Shown piece after piece: positions 25,676 to 35,214 of a DNA stretch of 64,000 bases (its first letter is position 1; every line of letters begins with the position of its first letter). The DNA is from Gilliamella sp. N-G2 (lineage in GTDB: Bacteria; Pseudomonadota; Gammaproteobacteria; Enterobacterales; Orbaceae): positions 1 through 64,000 of the forward strand of contig NZ_NAST01000010.1 of assembly GCF_002142215.1 (NCBI RefSeq), given 5' to 3'. The notes under the pieces were generated by a model. The model did no database searches, had not been told where the DNA came from, and saw only the letters and a program-made list of their open reading frames with translations. Both the position numbers and the translations under genes were made by a program.

Positions 25676-28279
25676 GTGAAAATATCAGCACGCAAAGTTT
25701 TGCCTTGGCAACTTATAGAATGTTTCACTCGATATCGTCAATTTATCGCTCTACTATTTGGACTCACTATTTTTTGTATCGCACTGATAGTGTGTTGGCA
25801 TTTATTACAATCAATTAATCTAAGCGATTTACAATCAGCTCTGCATAAACTACCTTACCATGCAATTTTACTAGCATGTTTATCGGCGATAGCAAGTTAT
25901 ATTATGTTGATGGGTTATGAGTGGTCAGCTGCACGATATGCAGGCGTTGATTTAAAACTATCGACAATAGCTACTGGTGCAATTTGTGCCTCCGCCATTG
26001 GTAATGCTGTCGGGTTATCCGCCCTATCCGGTGGTGCAATTCGTTGTCGGCTCTATTTTAAATATGGATTAACCACCATAGATGTTGCTCGCATGTCGAT
26101 TTTTGTTAGCCTTTCGTTAGGCCTTACATTACCCTTAATCGCCACAATTGCTGCATTAATACATATACAAAATACCATGCTAGCGCTACATATCTCGGTA
26201 ATCACTATCGAGATAATCGCTAGTGCAGTATTGTTCATTTATGTTGGTGTTTTGTTATTTTTACATACACACCGATTAGTAGAAAAACCCAATAAATATA
26301 CTCGGTTATTTCAAATTTTCCATTGGAAGATCCGTCTACCCAACTGGCAATTAGCCTGTGGACAATTTTTAATTACCTTAATCGATGCCATTTTAGCCGG
26401 TGCTATTCTCTATTTTTTACTCCCGAATCAACCAAACTTTATTACCTTTATTATGATTTATATCTTGGCATTAGTAGCTGGGGTACTTAGTCATGTCCCT
26501 GGTGGAGTTGGCATATTTGAAGCGGTTATATTAGCGGCATTTTCATCACAAATTGATACTGCATCATTAACGGTTGCTTTAGTCATTTACCGTTTAATTT
26601 ATATCATATTACCATTGATTCCTGCTGGAATTTTACTGCTAATTAACGAAGGAAAACACTTGTTAACCGCGCCACAAGTTAAGGAAACCGATACCGGTAT
26701 TGCGGCAACGATTATGGCAACCACGGTATTTTTTGCCGGAGTAGTCATGATGTTTTCAAGTGTTACACCTGGCTTTAATCATGATTTTGTCAGCACTTTT
26801 TTTCCGAAAAAAATTGTCAATTTTGCTCATTTAACCGCTAGTTTAATCGGAGTTTTATGCCTACTAATGGCGGTAGGATTACGTCGCAGACTTTATTCGG
26901 CATGGGGAGTATCGGTTATTTTGTTGATATTAGGCAGTATCTGCTCGTTGCTAAGAGGTTTACACTGGATCGAAGCAGCGACATTATTAGTAATAGCCAT
27001 ACTATTAATCAATTTTAGACATGCTTTTTATCGTAAAAGCCGATTAAGTATTTTACCTTTCTCACTAAAATCCTTTGTAGTCAGTTTTGGTTTAATTGCC
27101 TTATTTGTTTGGCTAATCTTATTTATTTATCAAGATATTCCTTATAGCCATGATTTATGGTGGCAATTTGAGTTAGATAGCCGAGTTCCCCGAGCATTAC
27201 GCGCAGCATTAGGTAGTTTTATCTTATTGAGTGGCGTAATGTTATTTTGGTCATTTAAACCAGCATTACCTATCTTAACGATTCCGACTGAAGAGGAATT
27301 AAGTGAAGCCTATCAAATCATGCTTAACTCAAAACAACCTGAAGGCGGATTAGCGATGAGTGGTGATAAGTCACTGCTCTTCAATCAATCACATACTGCT
27401 TTCATTATGTATGCAAGACGAGGAAGAAGCATGGTTGCGCTATATGATCCTATTGGCAATGATAGCGCTGCTCGGGCTGATTTAATCTGGGCATTTAGGG
27501 ATCTTTGTGATCAACACCATTTACGTCCAGTTTTTTACCAAGTTAAAGCAAACAATTTACCATTCTATATGGATATCGGTCTTCGAATTGTCAAACTTGG
27601 TGAAGAAGCCTTAGTTAATTTAAAAGAGTTTGATTTAACTTCTAAGGGATATAAAGATCTTCGATATACTTGGAATCGTGGGCAACGGGATGGGCTTAGT
27701 TTAAGATTTTATCCACCGGGTACAGCACCAATTGATGAATTGAAATCAGTCTCTGATGCATGGTTAAAAAACAAACACACCAAGGAGAAAAAATTCTCAT
27801 TAGGGGCTTTTTCTAAATCCTATTTAGATAATTTCACTATTGCCGCAATTGAATATCAAGGGCGAATTATTGCTTTTGTGAATTTATTAGAAACCAAACA
27901 AAACTATAGTGCTAGTATTGATCTAATGCGAGTTTTACAAGATATTCCAAAATCGACCATGGAGTTTTTAATGGTTGGTTTAATTTTACATTATCAAGAA
28001 AAAGGTTATCAGTATTTTAGTTTGGGAATGGTGCCACTTGCCGGCATGCAAAGAAGACGTGGTGCACCAATGATCCAACGCTTAGGTGCATTAGTCTTTC
28101 GCCGAGGCGGCCGTTTTTATAACTTCCAAGGCCTACGTCGTTTTAAAGAAAAATTTGCAACGCATTGGCAACCTCGTTATATGGCGGTTCCTGCCGGACT
28201 TGACCCCTTGGTTGCTTTAATTGATACCACTATGTTAATTTCAGGTGGCAAAACAACATTAACTAACCAGAAGAACTAA
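25676..28279 (+). CDS. mprF: phosphatidylglycerol lysyltransferase/flippase MprF
   Basis: Adds an amino acid (usually lysine) from aminoacyl-tRNA to phosphatidylglycerol and flips the product, lowering membrane negative charge and raising resistance to cationic peptides. The 867-residue protein has an N-terminal flippase domain with many membrane helices (to about residue 530; motifs SGGAIRCRLYFKYG and LSHVPGGVGIFEAV) and a cytosolic DUF2156 synthase domain (GGLAMSGDKSLLFN, FYPPGTAPIDEL, YFSLGMVPLAGM). GTG start with TGGAG eight bases upstream. It lies four bases before virJ. Lys versus Ala specificity is not determined. Confidence 0.95.
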   Translation: MKISARKVLPWQLIECFTRYRQFIALLFGLTIFCIALIVCWHLLQSINLSDLQSALHKLPYHAILLACLSAIASYIMLMGYEWSAARYAGVDLKLSTIATGAICASAIGNAVGLSALSGGAIRCRLYFKYGLTTIDVARMSIFVSLSLGLTLPLIATIAALIHIQNTMLALHISVITIEIIASAVLFIYVGVLLFLHTHRLVEKPNKYTRLFQIFHWKIRLPNWQLACGQFLITLIDAILAGAILYFLLPNQPNFITFIMIYILALVAGVLSHVPGGVGIFEAVILAAFSSQIDTASLTVALVIYRLIYIILPLIPAGILLLINEGKHLLTAPQVKETDTGIAATIMATTVFFAGVVMMFSSVTPGFNHDFVSTFFPKKIVNFAHLTASLIGVLCLLMAVGLRRRLYSAWGVSVILLILGSICSLLRGLHWIEAATLLVIAILLINFRHAFYRKSRLSILPFSLKSFVVSFGLIALFVWLILFIYQDIPYSHDLWWQFELDSRVPRALRAALGSFILLSGVMLFWSFKPALPILTIPTEEELSEAYQIMLNSKQPEGGLAMSGDKSLLFNQSHTAFIMYARRGRSMVALYDPIGNDSAARADLIWAFRDLCDQHHLRPVFYQVKANNLPFYMDIGLRIVKLGEEALVNLKEFDLTSKGYKDLRYTWNRGQRDGLSLRFYPPGTAPIDELKSVSDAWLKNKHTKEKKFSLGAFSKSYLDNFTIAAIEYQGRIIAFVNLLETKQNYSASIDLMRVLQDIPKSTMEFLMVGLILHYQEKGYQYFSLGMVPLAGMQRRRGAPMIQRLGALVFRRGGRFYNFQGLRRFKEKFATHWQPRYMAVPAGLDPLVALIDTTMLISGGKTTLTNQKN

Positions 28280-28283
28280 TCAA

Positions 28284-29564
28284 ATGAAAAAAATCATACT
28301 TTATGTTTTATTATTCATTATTTTAGTATTCATTACATTTTGTATTGTTATAGGTTGGTACAGCTATAAAAACCAACGAACAGCTTCGGTTAAAACTGTT
28401 ACAATTAATCAAAACTTTACTATTTTATCTGCTAGCCCCAAACAGTCAGCAGAAGCTTCAGCAATAATTGTTGCGACACGAGATAATCACTTTACCGCTA
28501 ATCAATTATTAACCTTATCTGAATCAATGGGTGCTAAATTGGTGCAATTTGAATTACAACCACAAGGAAGTTGTGCCGAACAACAAACACGCTTTGAACA
28601 AGCGCAGAAAATCTTAAATGAGGATAAATTTATTGTTGCCGGCATGCAAGAAGGTGCGGCTTTCGCTTATCGTTGGTTAAGCAAACAACAAGATGATTAT
28701 GCTAAAGCTTTATCCATTGAGTTTACTTTAGATCATAAAGATTGCGACACACCTTTACCAGCACAGGCCAGCCATGGAACATGGCAGGTTATTTGGAACA
28801 ATCCTCCTGATGAACAAGTTGCAATTTTCCCTCGCCAACAAAAACAGATTAAAGTAACCACGTCAATTGGTGAATATCAAGCGTCACCCACCGAACTGTT
28901 AAGTTTACATTTATCCTCTATTTTATTTGGTGAACATGAACCATTACCTGTGATTGAATTGCCAGCTAAAGGTAATCCACAACATCCGAATAGTGTTACC
29001 TTTTATTATTCAGGTGATGGTGGCTGGCGAGATTTAGATAAAGTTTCAGCAGAATATATGGCTTCACATGGTTATTCGGTGGTTGGTGTCGATGCGCTTA
29101 AACTTTTTTGGCAACATCGCTCGGTTGAACGTAGTGCTAAAGATCTGACCTATTTAATGCAAGAATACCGTGATAAATGGGGAGTGAATAAATTTGTACT
29201 AGCAGGTTATTCTTTTGGTGGTGACATCTTACCAGCACTATATAATCGTTTATCTAAAGTAGATCAACAAAGCGTTCAAGCATTGATCATGATTGCTTTT
29301 TCTAAAGATGCTAATTTTGAAATAGAAGTTAGTGGTTGGCTGGGGCAATCAGGTGATGAAATGAAAACAGCACCAGAGGTTGCGCAGATTCCGGAAAAGA
29401 AATTATTCTGTATCTATGGTGCAGAAGAGAAAGACGATAGCGGTTGCCTACAACCAGAGATGAAAGGCGAAGCATTTCAACTACCGGGTGGCCATCATTT
29501 TGATGAAAATTATCCGCACTTAGGGCAAATTATTATGCAAGCTATCGACAAACGTATGCAATAA
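28284..29564 (+). CDS. virJ: VirJ/AcvB-family periplasmic hydrolase
   Basis: The 426-residue protein has an N-terminal membrane anchor or signal (residues 4-26) and two alpha/beta-hydrolase-like halves. The second half carries YYSGDGGWRD (241-250), nucleophile S310 in AGYSFGGD, and a late His in PGGHHFDENY. Agrobacterium AcvB, of the same family, hydrolyses lysyl-phosphatidylglycerol and is encoded next to the synthase LpiA/MprF. The four-base gap to mprF here supports the same lipid-turnover role. The ribosome site lies in the mprF 3' end. Confidence 0.88.
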   Translation: MKKIILYVLLFIILVFITFCIVIGWYSYKNQRTASVKTVTINQNFTILSASPKQSAEASAIIVATRDNHFTANQLLTLSESMGAKLVQFELQPQGSCAEQQTRFEQAQKILNEDKFIVAGMQEGAAFAYRWLSKQQDDYAKALSIEFTLDHKDCDTPLPAQASHGTWQVIWNNPPDEQVAIFPRQQKQIKVTTSIGEYQASPTELLSLHLSSILFGEHEPLPVIELPAKGNPQHPNSVTFYYSGDGGWRDLDKVSAEYMASHGYSVVGVDALKLFWQHRSVERSAKDLTYLMQEYRDKWGVNKFVLAGYSFGGDILPALYNRLSKVDQQSVQALIMIAFSKDANFEIEVSGWLGQSGDEMKTAPEVAQIPEKKLFCIYGAEEKDDSGCLQPEMKGEAFQLPGGHHFDENYPHLGQIIMQAIDKRMQ

Positions 29565-29594
29565 ATGTGGCACTTTAGGTATTATTTTTAAAAT

Positions 29595-29634
29595 AAAAGC
29601 ATTAATAAAAAATTATAAAAATATTAATGCTTTT
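29595..29634. terminator. bidirectional terminator
   Basis: A 13-base-pair stem, AAAAGCATTAATA (29595-29607) with TATTAATGCTTTT (29622-29634), has T-runs on both strands. It covers the stop codon of the EamA gene and serves the convergent virJ and EamA genes. Confidence 0.8.
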
Positions 29635-30520
29635 TAAGTTTGATTTTCCCTTCTGATAAGAATACGCCACCAAGAGTAAATAAGGTACCTATTGCCGCAA
29701 TCCATGTAAAAGGTTCATCTAAAATTAATACTGCATTAATAATTGTCAAAATTGGCACTAAATAGATATAGATGCTAATTTTAACCGCCCCCACTAATTT
29801 TACAGCATAGTTCCAAGAAGCAAAGCAGATAGCTGAAGCTCCGACGCCTAAAAATAAGATATTCATTAAGTTTATTGGTTGCTCAAATCGAGAAAAATTC
29901 CATTCAAAACCAAATAAATACAGTGCGGGTAGCATAAACATTAGACCGTAAAAAAAGAATCTTCGCGTCAGCAAAATAATATTGTAACCATAGTTACTAC
30001 TTTTTTTAGTTAAAATTGAATAACACGCCCAAAATAGGCAAGCAAACACCGCCAGTAAATCACCAAGTGGATTAACCGATAATACAAACTGACCATTGAA
30101 ACTAATTAAGGCTATACCTATCATGCCGAATAGACAGCCAATATAAAACACTTTCGCTGGTTTTTCGGCCTTGAGAAAGAAGATGGCCAATATAGCAGTA
30201 AAGACTGGAGCTAGTGTGGTGATCACACCAACATTTGATGCTGTGGTATAGGTTAACGCAATATTTTCACAGAGAAAATAACAAGTGACACCACAAAATC
30301 CAGCGCCAAGGAACATCAACTCTTGTTTAATCCCCTGCCAGGCGAAAAAGCGAGGGGCTAATAACCAAAGCGTGGCATAACCTAAGGTAAATCGAAAAAA
30401 GAGAATTTCAATCGGTTTAAAATCTGTCAGTAAAACTTTGGTGGCAATATAAGTGATTCCCCAAATAAACACTGTCATCAGTGCGATTAGGTGGCCTTTT
30501 GTCCTTGATGAAAATAACAT
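29624..30520 (-). CDS. EamA-family (DMT) exporter
   Basis: Integral membrane protein of 298 residues with ten predicted helices in two EamA repeats (first half TVFIWGITYIATKVLL, second half GDLLAVFACLFWACYSIL). DMT proteins of this type export amino acids or small metabolites; the substrate is not known. The minus-strand leader region upstream (30521 to about 30910) holds a strong intrinsic terminator at 30783, which may act as an attenuator for this gene. Confidence 0.9.
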   Translation of the reverse strand: MLFSSRTKGHLIALMTVFIWGITYIATKVLLTDFKPIEILFFRFTLGYATLWLLAPRFFAWQGIKQELMFLGAGFCGVTCYFLCENIALTYTTASNVGVITTLAPVFTAILAIFFLKAEKPAKVFYIGCLFGMIGIALISFNGQFVLSVNPLGDLLAVFACLFWACYSILTKKSSNYGYNIILLTRRFFFYGLMFMLPALYLFGFEWNFSRFEQPINLMNILFLGVGASAICFASWNYAVKLVGAVKISIYIYLVPILTIINAVLILDEPFTWIAAIGTLFTLGGVFLSEGKIKLKKH

Positions 30521-31088
30521 AAAAATTCTCTCTGCTCACTTATTAGTATTTAAGCACCATCCATTACCTTATTACTTAGTTACCAGACTAAATATACCAA
30601 ATAAATTGAGAATAGATAAAAGGCTTGATAATAATAAAAATAACACTATTTATTAGAATAATGAAAATCGCTAAATATTAACTTGCTGTTAATAATTGTT
30701 CAATATATTTTAATATATCGATTATTTATGTAGATTATATAATTCTATAGCAGGACTAGTTAGCACTAATAAAAATTGTAGGCAAAAAAAATCCACTCAA
30801 AAATGAGTGGAGGGCAAAAAAATGAATTAACGTAATCTGAATATATAGACAGACTAAATCACAAAAAGTTCCAATTAATTTCAAAAAAATTTAATATTTT
30901 TCTAAAAACATTCTATTATATTGATTTATATAAATAATTATTTTGAAAAATATTTAAAAAAATATAAATATTTTTCATTTTTCAGCACATAAAAACTAAT
31001 TTGCTTAAAACTTAATTTTATTGCAAATTTAAATAATCTAACGCTATACTGCGCTAAAAATAGTCTATATAGCTATATAGGAGTATTT
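30521..31088. other. 568-base divergent intergenic region
   Basis: Very AT-rich, between the EamA gene (minus) and ghrB (plus). It contains the minus-strand terminator and candidate small RNA described separately. Just ahead of ghrB, CTATATAG is repeated head to tail (31065-31080), a 16-base palindrome abutting the AGGAG ribosome site. No protein gene seen. Confidence 0.55.
30783..30911 (-). ncRNA. candidate small RNA or transcription attenuator
   Basis: On the minus strand, an 8-base-pair stem (TCCACTCA/TGAGTGGA, 30792-30811) with a TTTT loop is followed by eight T, a textbook intrinsic terminator. It is 260 bases upstream of the EamA start codon, with no gene before it on that strand. A TATAAT at 30920-30915 (minus strand) would start a transcript near 30908, giving about 125 nt. 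No leader peptide is obvious. It could be a stand-alone sRNA or the EamA leader. No -35 element is convincing. Confidence 0.35.
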
Positions 31089-32069
31089 ATGAAAAAGAAT
31101 GTTGTTTTATTTAGTAAAATTCCAGCTGATCAGCAAGAAAGACTAGCGCAAGCTTTCAATCTAACACTATTTCAAGGTGATCCTAAAACCGATATTAGTG
31201 GATTTATCCAAACATTAGCCAATGCTGACGGTATGATTGGATCTAATATTCCAACTCGAATTGATGATGATTTTTTGCAACACACCCCTAAATTAAAAGC
31301 TGCGGCGACAATTTCAGTCGGTTTTGATAATTATGATTTGCTTGCTTTGAAAAAACATGGCGTCCGATTAATGAATACTCCGAAAGTTCTCACTGAAAGT
31401 ACCGCTGATCTCATTTTTACCCTGCTCATGGCTACCGCTCGCCGAACCGTTGAATTATCTAATCTTATTCATAATGGTGGTTGGAATAAAAGCATCACAC
31501 CTGAATACTTTGGTACAGATATTTATGGTAAAACCATTGGTATTTTAGGCATGGGCCGTATTGGTCAAGCCATAGCTAAACGAGCACATTGTGGTTTTGA
31601 TATGAACATCATATATTATAATCGTTCAGCCAATGCCCATGTTGAACAAGCCTATCATGCTAAACGTCTTGAACTAGATGATGTCCTAAAACAAGCTGAC
31701 TTTGTTGTTATCATTTTACCGCTAACCGATCAAACAAAACGGCTTATTACTAAACAAAAATTAGCGTTAATGAAATCATCAGCTATCCTTATCAATGGCG
31801 CTAGAGGTGCGATAATTGATGAACAAGCGCTCTATGAAGCATTAAAAAATAAAACAATTAAGGCTGCTGGCTTAGACGTTTTTGAAGTTGAACCATTAGC
31901 CAAAGATTCGCCATTATTAAAACTTGATAATGTTTTATTATCACCACATGTAGGTTCTGCAACCACTGAAACTCGGTATGCCATGGCCAAATGCGCTGTT
32001 GATAACATTATTGCTGCGTTAAAACCAGAACAACCAACTGAAAATTGGGTAAATCCTGAAGTCGGTTAA
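31089..32069 (+). CDS. ghrB: glyoxylate/hydroxypyruvate/2-ketogluconate reductase
   Basis: NAD(P)H-dependent reductase of 2-keto acids including 2-ketogluconate. Its 326 residues agree with E. coli GhrB in length. Motifs are ATISVGFDNYD, the nucleotide loop GMGRIGQAIA, ILINGARGAIIDE with the catalytic Arg, DVFEVEPL with the Glu, and LSPHVGSAT with the His. AGGAG lies before the ATG. It is a single-gene unit 64 bases before ssrA. Its product could link to the Entner-Doudoroff aldolase at the start of the window, though the genes are 30 kb apart. Confidence 0.88.
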   Translation: MKKNVVLFSKIPADQQERLAQAFNLTLFQGDPKTDISGFIQTLANADGMIGSNIPTRIDDDFLQHTPKLKAAATISVGFDNYDLLALKKHGVRLMNTPKVLTESTADLIFTLLMATARRTVELSNLIHNGGWNKSITPEYFGTDIYGKTIGILGMGRIGQAIAKRAHCGFDMNIIYYNRSANAHVEQAYHAKRLELDDVLKQADFVVIILPLTDQTKRLITKQKLALMKSSAILINGARGAIIDEQALYEALKNKTIKAAGLDVFEVEPLAKDSPLLKLDNVLLSPHVGSATTETRYAMAKCAVDNIIAALKPEQPTENWVNPEVG

Positions 32070-32070
32070 C

Positions 32071-32099
32071 TTGTATTACTGCTTGAATTCACCTATAAT
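32071..32099 (+). promoter_or_regulatory. promoter of ssrA
   Basis: TTGTAT (32071-32076) and TATAAT (32094-32099) are 17 bases apart. Transcription would begin near 32106. The leader CCCCAAT (32101-32107) can pair with ATTGGGG (32131-32137) across the mature 5' end, perhaps in the precursor. Confidence 0.75.
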
Positions 32100-32133
32100 G
32101 CCCCAATATTGTCTATAAACACCAATCACAATT

Positions 32134-32498
32134 GGGGCTGATTCTGGATTCGACGGGATTTGCGAAACCCAAGGTGCATGCCGAGGTGCGGTAGGCCTCG
32201 TAAATAAACCGCAAAAAAATAGTCGCAAACGACGAAAACTACGCACTAGCAGCTTAATAACCTGTATAGAGCCTTCTCTCCCTAGCCTCCGCTCGTAGGA
32301 CGGGGATCAAGAGGAGTCAAACCTAAACGAGATCGTGTGGAAGCCTTGCTTGGGGCGGAAGCATTAAATTTAATCAAGCTAGTTTATCAGTGGCGTGTTT
32401 GTCCGCAGCGGGTAAGCGAAATTTAAAGACAAACTACGCATGTAGTACCAAGGATGTAGAGATTTCGGACGCGGGTTCAACTCCCGCCAGCTCCACCA
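32134..32498 (+). ncRNA. ssrA: transfer-messenger RNA (tmRNA)
   Basis: Rescues stalled ribosomes with SmpB. The tRNA-like 5' end GGGGCTGATTCTGGATTCGA and the 3' end GTTCAACTCCCGCC...CCA are both clear, and the CCA is encoded. The tag frame starts with resume codon GCA at 32225 and reads ANDENYALAA, then TAA (to 32257), the same tag as in E. coli. The 365-nt length is typical. The 3' end of ssrA is a well-known integration site for genomic islands, and accessory genes follow, but I saw no repeated 3' end (att) downstream. Confidence 0.98.
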
Positions 32499-32653
32499 AT
32501 TCAATATTCATTAATATTCTTTTAAATCCTTTAAAACACATCAAAACTAACAAATACAAGGCTTAAAGCCTATTTTGTTATTCATTAAGCACCAGTAAGA
32601 TACATTTACTATCAGTAATTTTTAGTTATATGATTAGGAAGAACAACCCTTAA
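32499..32653. other. short spacer after ssrA
   Basis: No gene, terminator or repeated attachment site recognised between the tmRNA and the decayed transporter. Confidence 0.4.
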
Positions 32654-33093
32654 ATAATAAATAAGAAACAGTTAAATGTCTTTGCCCAAAAAATCATAAA
32701 TTCAAGTGGTAATAAAATAATACTAATTTATGCTTTACCGTTTATGCTATTTGCTTTCGCCTTACTTTTATTTATAAGTTTTAATATTTCAGTCTTTAAT
32801 TATGTTATAGCTACTATGAGCTATGGTTTAGGTGGAGGACTGTTTCAAAGTTCATTAATTCAGATAGCAATGGTTCAAAAAAAGATAAACAATCCACCAT
32901 TGGAAGTTTGTTAAGACTTTTTCAAAATGAAGGAATTATTATAGGGATGACATATTCTTTAAGGTTATTAGAAATAAATAGGTCTTCTTTAGAGAATATT
33001 TCTACCTATCTAAAATTATGAGGTATTAGTTTTGGTATACTCTCTATCATGTTTTTTTATTTATATTTTTCTTTATTTAGAATAAAAAAATAA
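32654..33093 (+). pseudogene. decayed MFS transporter, C-terminal fragment
   Basis: A membrane-protein frame starts without an ATG at 32654. It reads through ILIYALPFMLFAFALLLFIS and ends at a stop at 32912. A +1 shift near 32885 continues the homologous reading (TIGSLLRLFQNEGIIIGM). An in-frame TGA at 33019 follows, and the last frame ends at 33093 (IRIKK). The SLLRLFQNEGIIIG pattern matches the C-terminal half of DHA2/MFS efflux pumps, in which a conserved Gly-Leu-Arg-Gln-Gly helix occurs. At least one frameshift, one nonsense codon and the missing N-terminal half make it a pseudogene. The family assignment is moderate. Confidence 0.5.
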
Positions 33094-33399
33094 ATACAGT
33101 CTCATTTTTAATACCGTGGTTAACAATGCAAATAAATTATTGTTCAAGACAAACCAATTTTTTATTTTTAATTTATCATAAGAATAACGTTATAAAACTG
33201 GTATGAATTAGTATAGCCTATCTACAATTTACTAATAATTTACATCCCATAAATGAAGTCTAAATCCTCTCAAGATACAAAATTATATTAACTACACAAA
33301 AATATTGCCTTTGCTTATAAACAATCTTATTCTTATATAATCATATATAAGATTATATAAATTTCGATATTGTTTCCTAACTGTTGAAGACCAGATGCT
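33094..33399. other. 306-base region upstream of mcrB
   Basis: AT-rich with no ORF. It carries the mcrB promoter candidate and the inverted repeat at 33333-33360. Confidence 0.5.
33333..33360. promoter_or_regulatory. inverted repeat over the likely mcrB promoter
   Basis: TTATATAATC (33333-33342) and GATTATATAA (33351-33360) form a perfect 10-base inverted repeat around eight bases. The left arm contains TATAAT (33336-33341), a plausible -10 element; TTGCTT at 33311-33316 is a poor -35. A protein bound here would block the promoter. It lies 40 bases before the mcrB ATG. Confidence 0.45.
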
Positions 33400-35214
33400 A
33401 TGCAAGAAGAATTCGTAGAAAAAAGAAGTGATGTTATCAAAAATTTTCTAACCCTTTATCACAGTTTGATTAGTGGCAATAACAAAACTGACGTTTTAAA
33501 ACTTTATAGTAGGGGGGAATGGTTTGCTGTTGAAAAAATTGGCAACAGACTATTTTTTGGACCAAGCCGTTTCGTAGGTTATAAAAACAATTCCATTGAA
33601 ATCCATAAAAATAATAAGAATAAAGATGGCAGGCAGACAAATAAAATTTTATCAAAACGATTACTTTATTCAAAAATAGAGGATAATGAATTTTTAATTA
33701 ATCAATTTCAAAAATTTATTAGCCCATTTATGCAAAAAGAAATAGAGAAAACAAAATTCTTTGTACCAAATAATATTGACCTTTCTGATTTAAATGCTAA
33801 TAGCGCTTGTTATTTTATTTCTCCGACTCATTGTCCTAAATTCAAAAAAAAAGCATGGAATAGTTTTTTGAACAATGAGATTATGGCTATTGGTTGGAAA
33901 GATGAAGATTATTCTAATTCTACAGCTGAAGAAATAAAAAATTCTTATCCGGAAAAATCACCAGCAATTCAAGCATTTAAAAATATAAAAGATATCAAAT
34001 ATGGCGATATAATTTGCACTACAAACAATAATCATGGATTATGGGGTATTGGTGTTGCGCTATCTTCCTACCGATATAAAAAAAATATTCATTTTGCAGG
34101 AGAAGATGAACAAAATAACCGTTGTTTCTATTCACACTATGTAGATGTTGCTTGGCTTAGCTATGATGCTACTAAAAATGAGTATATTAAATCTTCGGAC
34201 TTAAAGATTACTGAACCAGAAACTATATGGCCGCCTTTGGAGACACTATTTAAGTCACAAACTATTCCCGGATGTATATTAAATTATCTATTTAAAGAAA
34301 ATATAGAAAACGTTAATGATATGAATGATTTAAAAAAATATATTGAGTTACTCGAAAATAAACAACAAATTATCCTTCAAGGTGCTCCTGGAACTGGAAA
34401 GACCTATACAGCAAAAAATATTGCTAAACAGCTTATTTTTGGCGAGGTCTCTTCAGATAAAAATGAGCAAGCATCTAATTTACAATCTCATGAACAATTT
34501 AAACTCATCCAATTTCATTCTGCCTATACCTATGAAGACTTTGTGCGAGGAATTGAAGTAAAAACAGAAAATGGCCAACCTCAATATATTACGAGAGATA
34601 AACTATTTATAGAAATGGCTAAAAAAGCATCGGCTGATCCTGAAAAAAAATATATTTTGATCATTGATGAAATAAACCGAGCAAATCTTCCTGCTGTATT
34701 GGGCGAATTAATTTATGCACTAGAGTATCGCGGCGAACAAGTCGAAAGTATGTATGCGGTTAATGATGATAATAGGCTAACCATTCCTCCTAATCTTTAT
34801 ATTATTGGCACAATGAATACTGCTGATCGCAGTGTTGGACAGATTGATTATGCTATTCGTCGTCGTTTTGCATTTATTGACATATTACCAACATCTTTAC
34901 AAGCCAATTTTAAAAAGGATTTATTCATAGATATTTCTGAATTATTTATTAAAAGTTATGAAGAATATGAAAAAAATAAAATATTGAATCCATCAATATA
35001 TTTGTCTGATGAATTTCGAGTTGAAGATGTTTGGTTAGGGCAAAGCTACTTTATAATAAATGGTAAAGATGAAAAGGATATAACTCAAACACGCCTTCAA
35101 TATGAAATAATTCCTATTTTGAAGGAATATATAAAGGATGGCATTTTTAAAGATGTCGATGGTGTAAAAACTAAAATTAAAGAAATCGAAACTAAATACT
35201 CGAATCAACCATGA
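33400..35214 (+). CDS. mcrB: McrB, GTP-dependent subunit of a type IV restriction system
   Basis: Recognises modified DNA and, with McrC, cleaves it using GTP-driven translocation. The 604-residue protein has an N-terminal module (1-125) rich in Lys/Asn, a second module (135-255) resembling an EVE/PUA-type modified-base reader (YGDIICTTNNNHGLWGIGVA), and an AAA+ GTPase. The GTPase has Walker A GAPGTGKT (328-335), Walker B LIIDEINRAN and the McrB signature MNTADRSVGQIDYAIRRRF. The reader domain differs from that of E. coli McrB, so the modification specificity is open. It overlaps mcrC by four bases. Codon use is strongly A-rich and it lies next to ssrA, both signs of transfer. Confidence 0.9.
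   Translation: MQEEFVEKRSDVIKNFLTLYHSLISGNNKTDVLKLYSRGEWFAVEKIGNRLFFGPSRFVGYKNNSIEIHKNNKNKDGRQTNKILSKRLLYSKIEDNEFLINQFQKFISPFMQKEIEKTKFFVPNNIDLSDLNANSACYFISPTHCPKFKKKAWNSFLNNEIMAIGWKDEDYSNSTAEEIKNSYPEKSPAIQAFKNIKDIKYGDIICTTNNNHGLWGIGVALSSYRYKKNIHFAGEDEQNNRCFYSHYVDVAWLSYDATKNEYIKSSDLKITEPETIWPPLETLFKSQTIPGCILNYLFKENIENVNDMNDLKKYIELLENKQQIILQGAPGTGKTYTAKNIAKQLIFGEVSSDKNEQASNLQSHEQFKLIQFHSAYTYEDFVRGIEVKTENGQPQYITRDKLFIEMAKKASADPEKKYILIIDEINRANLPAVLGELIYALEYRGEQVESMYAVNDDNRLTIPPNLYIIGTMNTADRSVGQIDYAIRRRFAFIDILPTSLQANFKKDLFIDISELFIKSYEEYEKNKILNPSIYLSDEFRVEDVWLGQSYFIINGKDEKDITQTRLQYEIIPILKEYIKDGIFKDVDGVKTKIKEIETKYSNQP

Noticed and set aside
30809-30830. GGAGGG followed by ATG AAT TAA, a two-codon minigene
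   Set aside because: The purine run is the plus-strand arm and flank of the minus-strand terminator; a two-codon frame is expected by chance.
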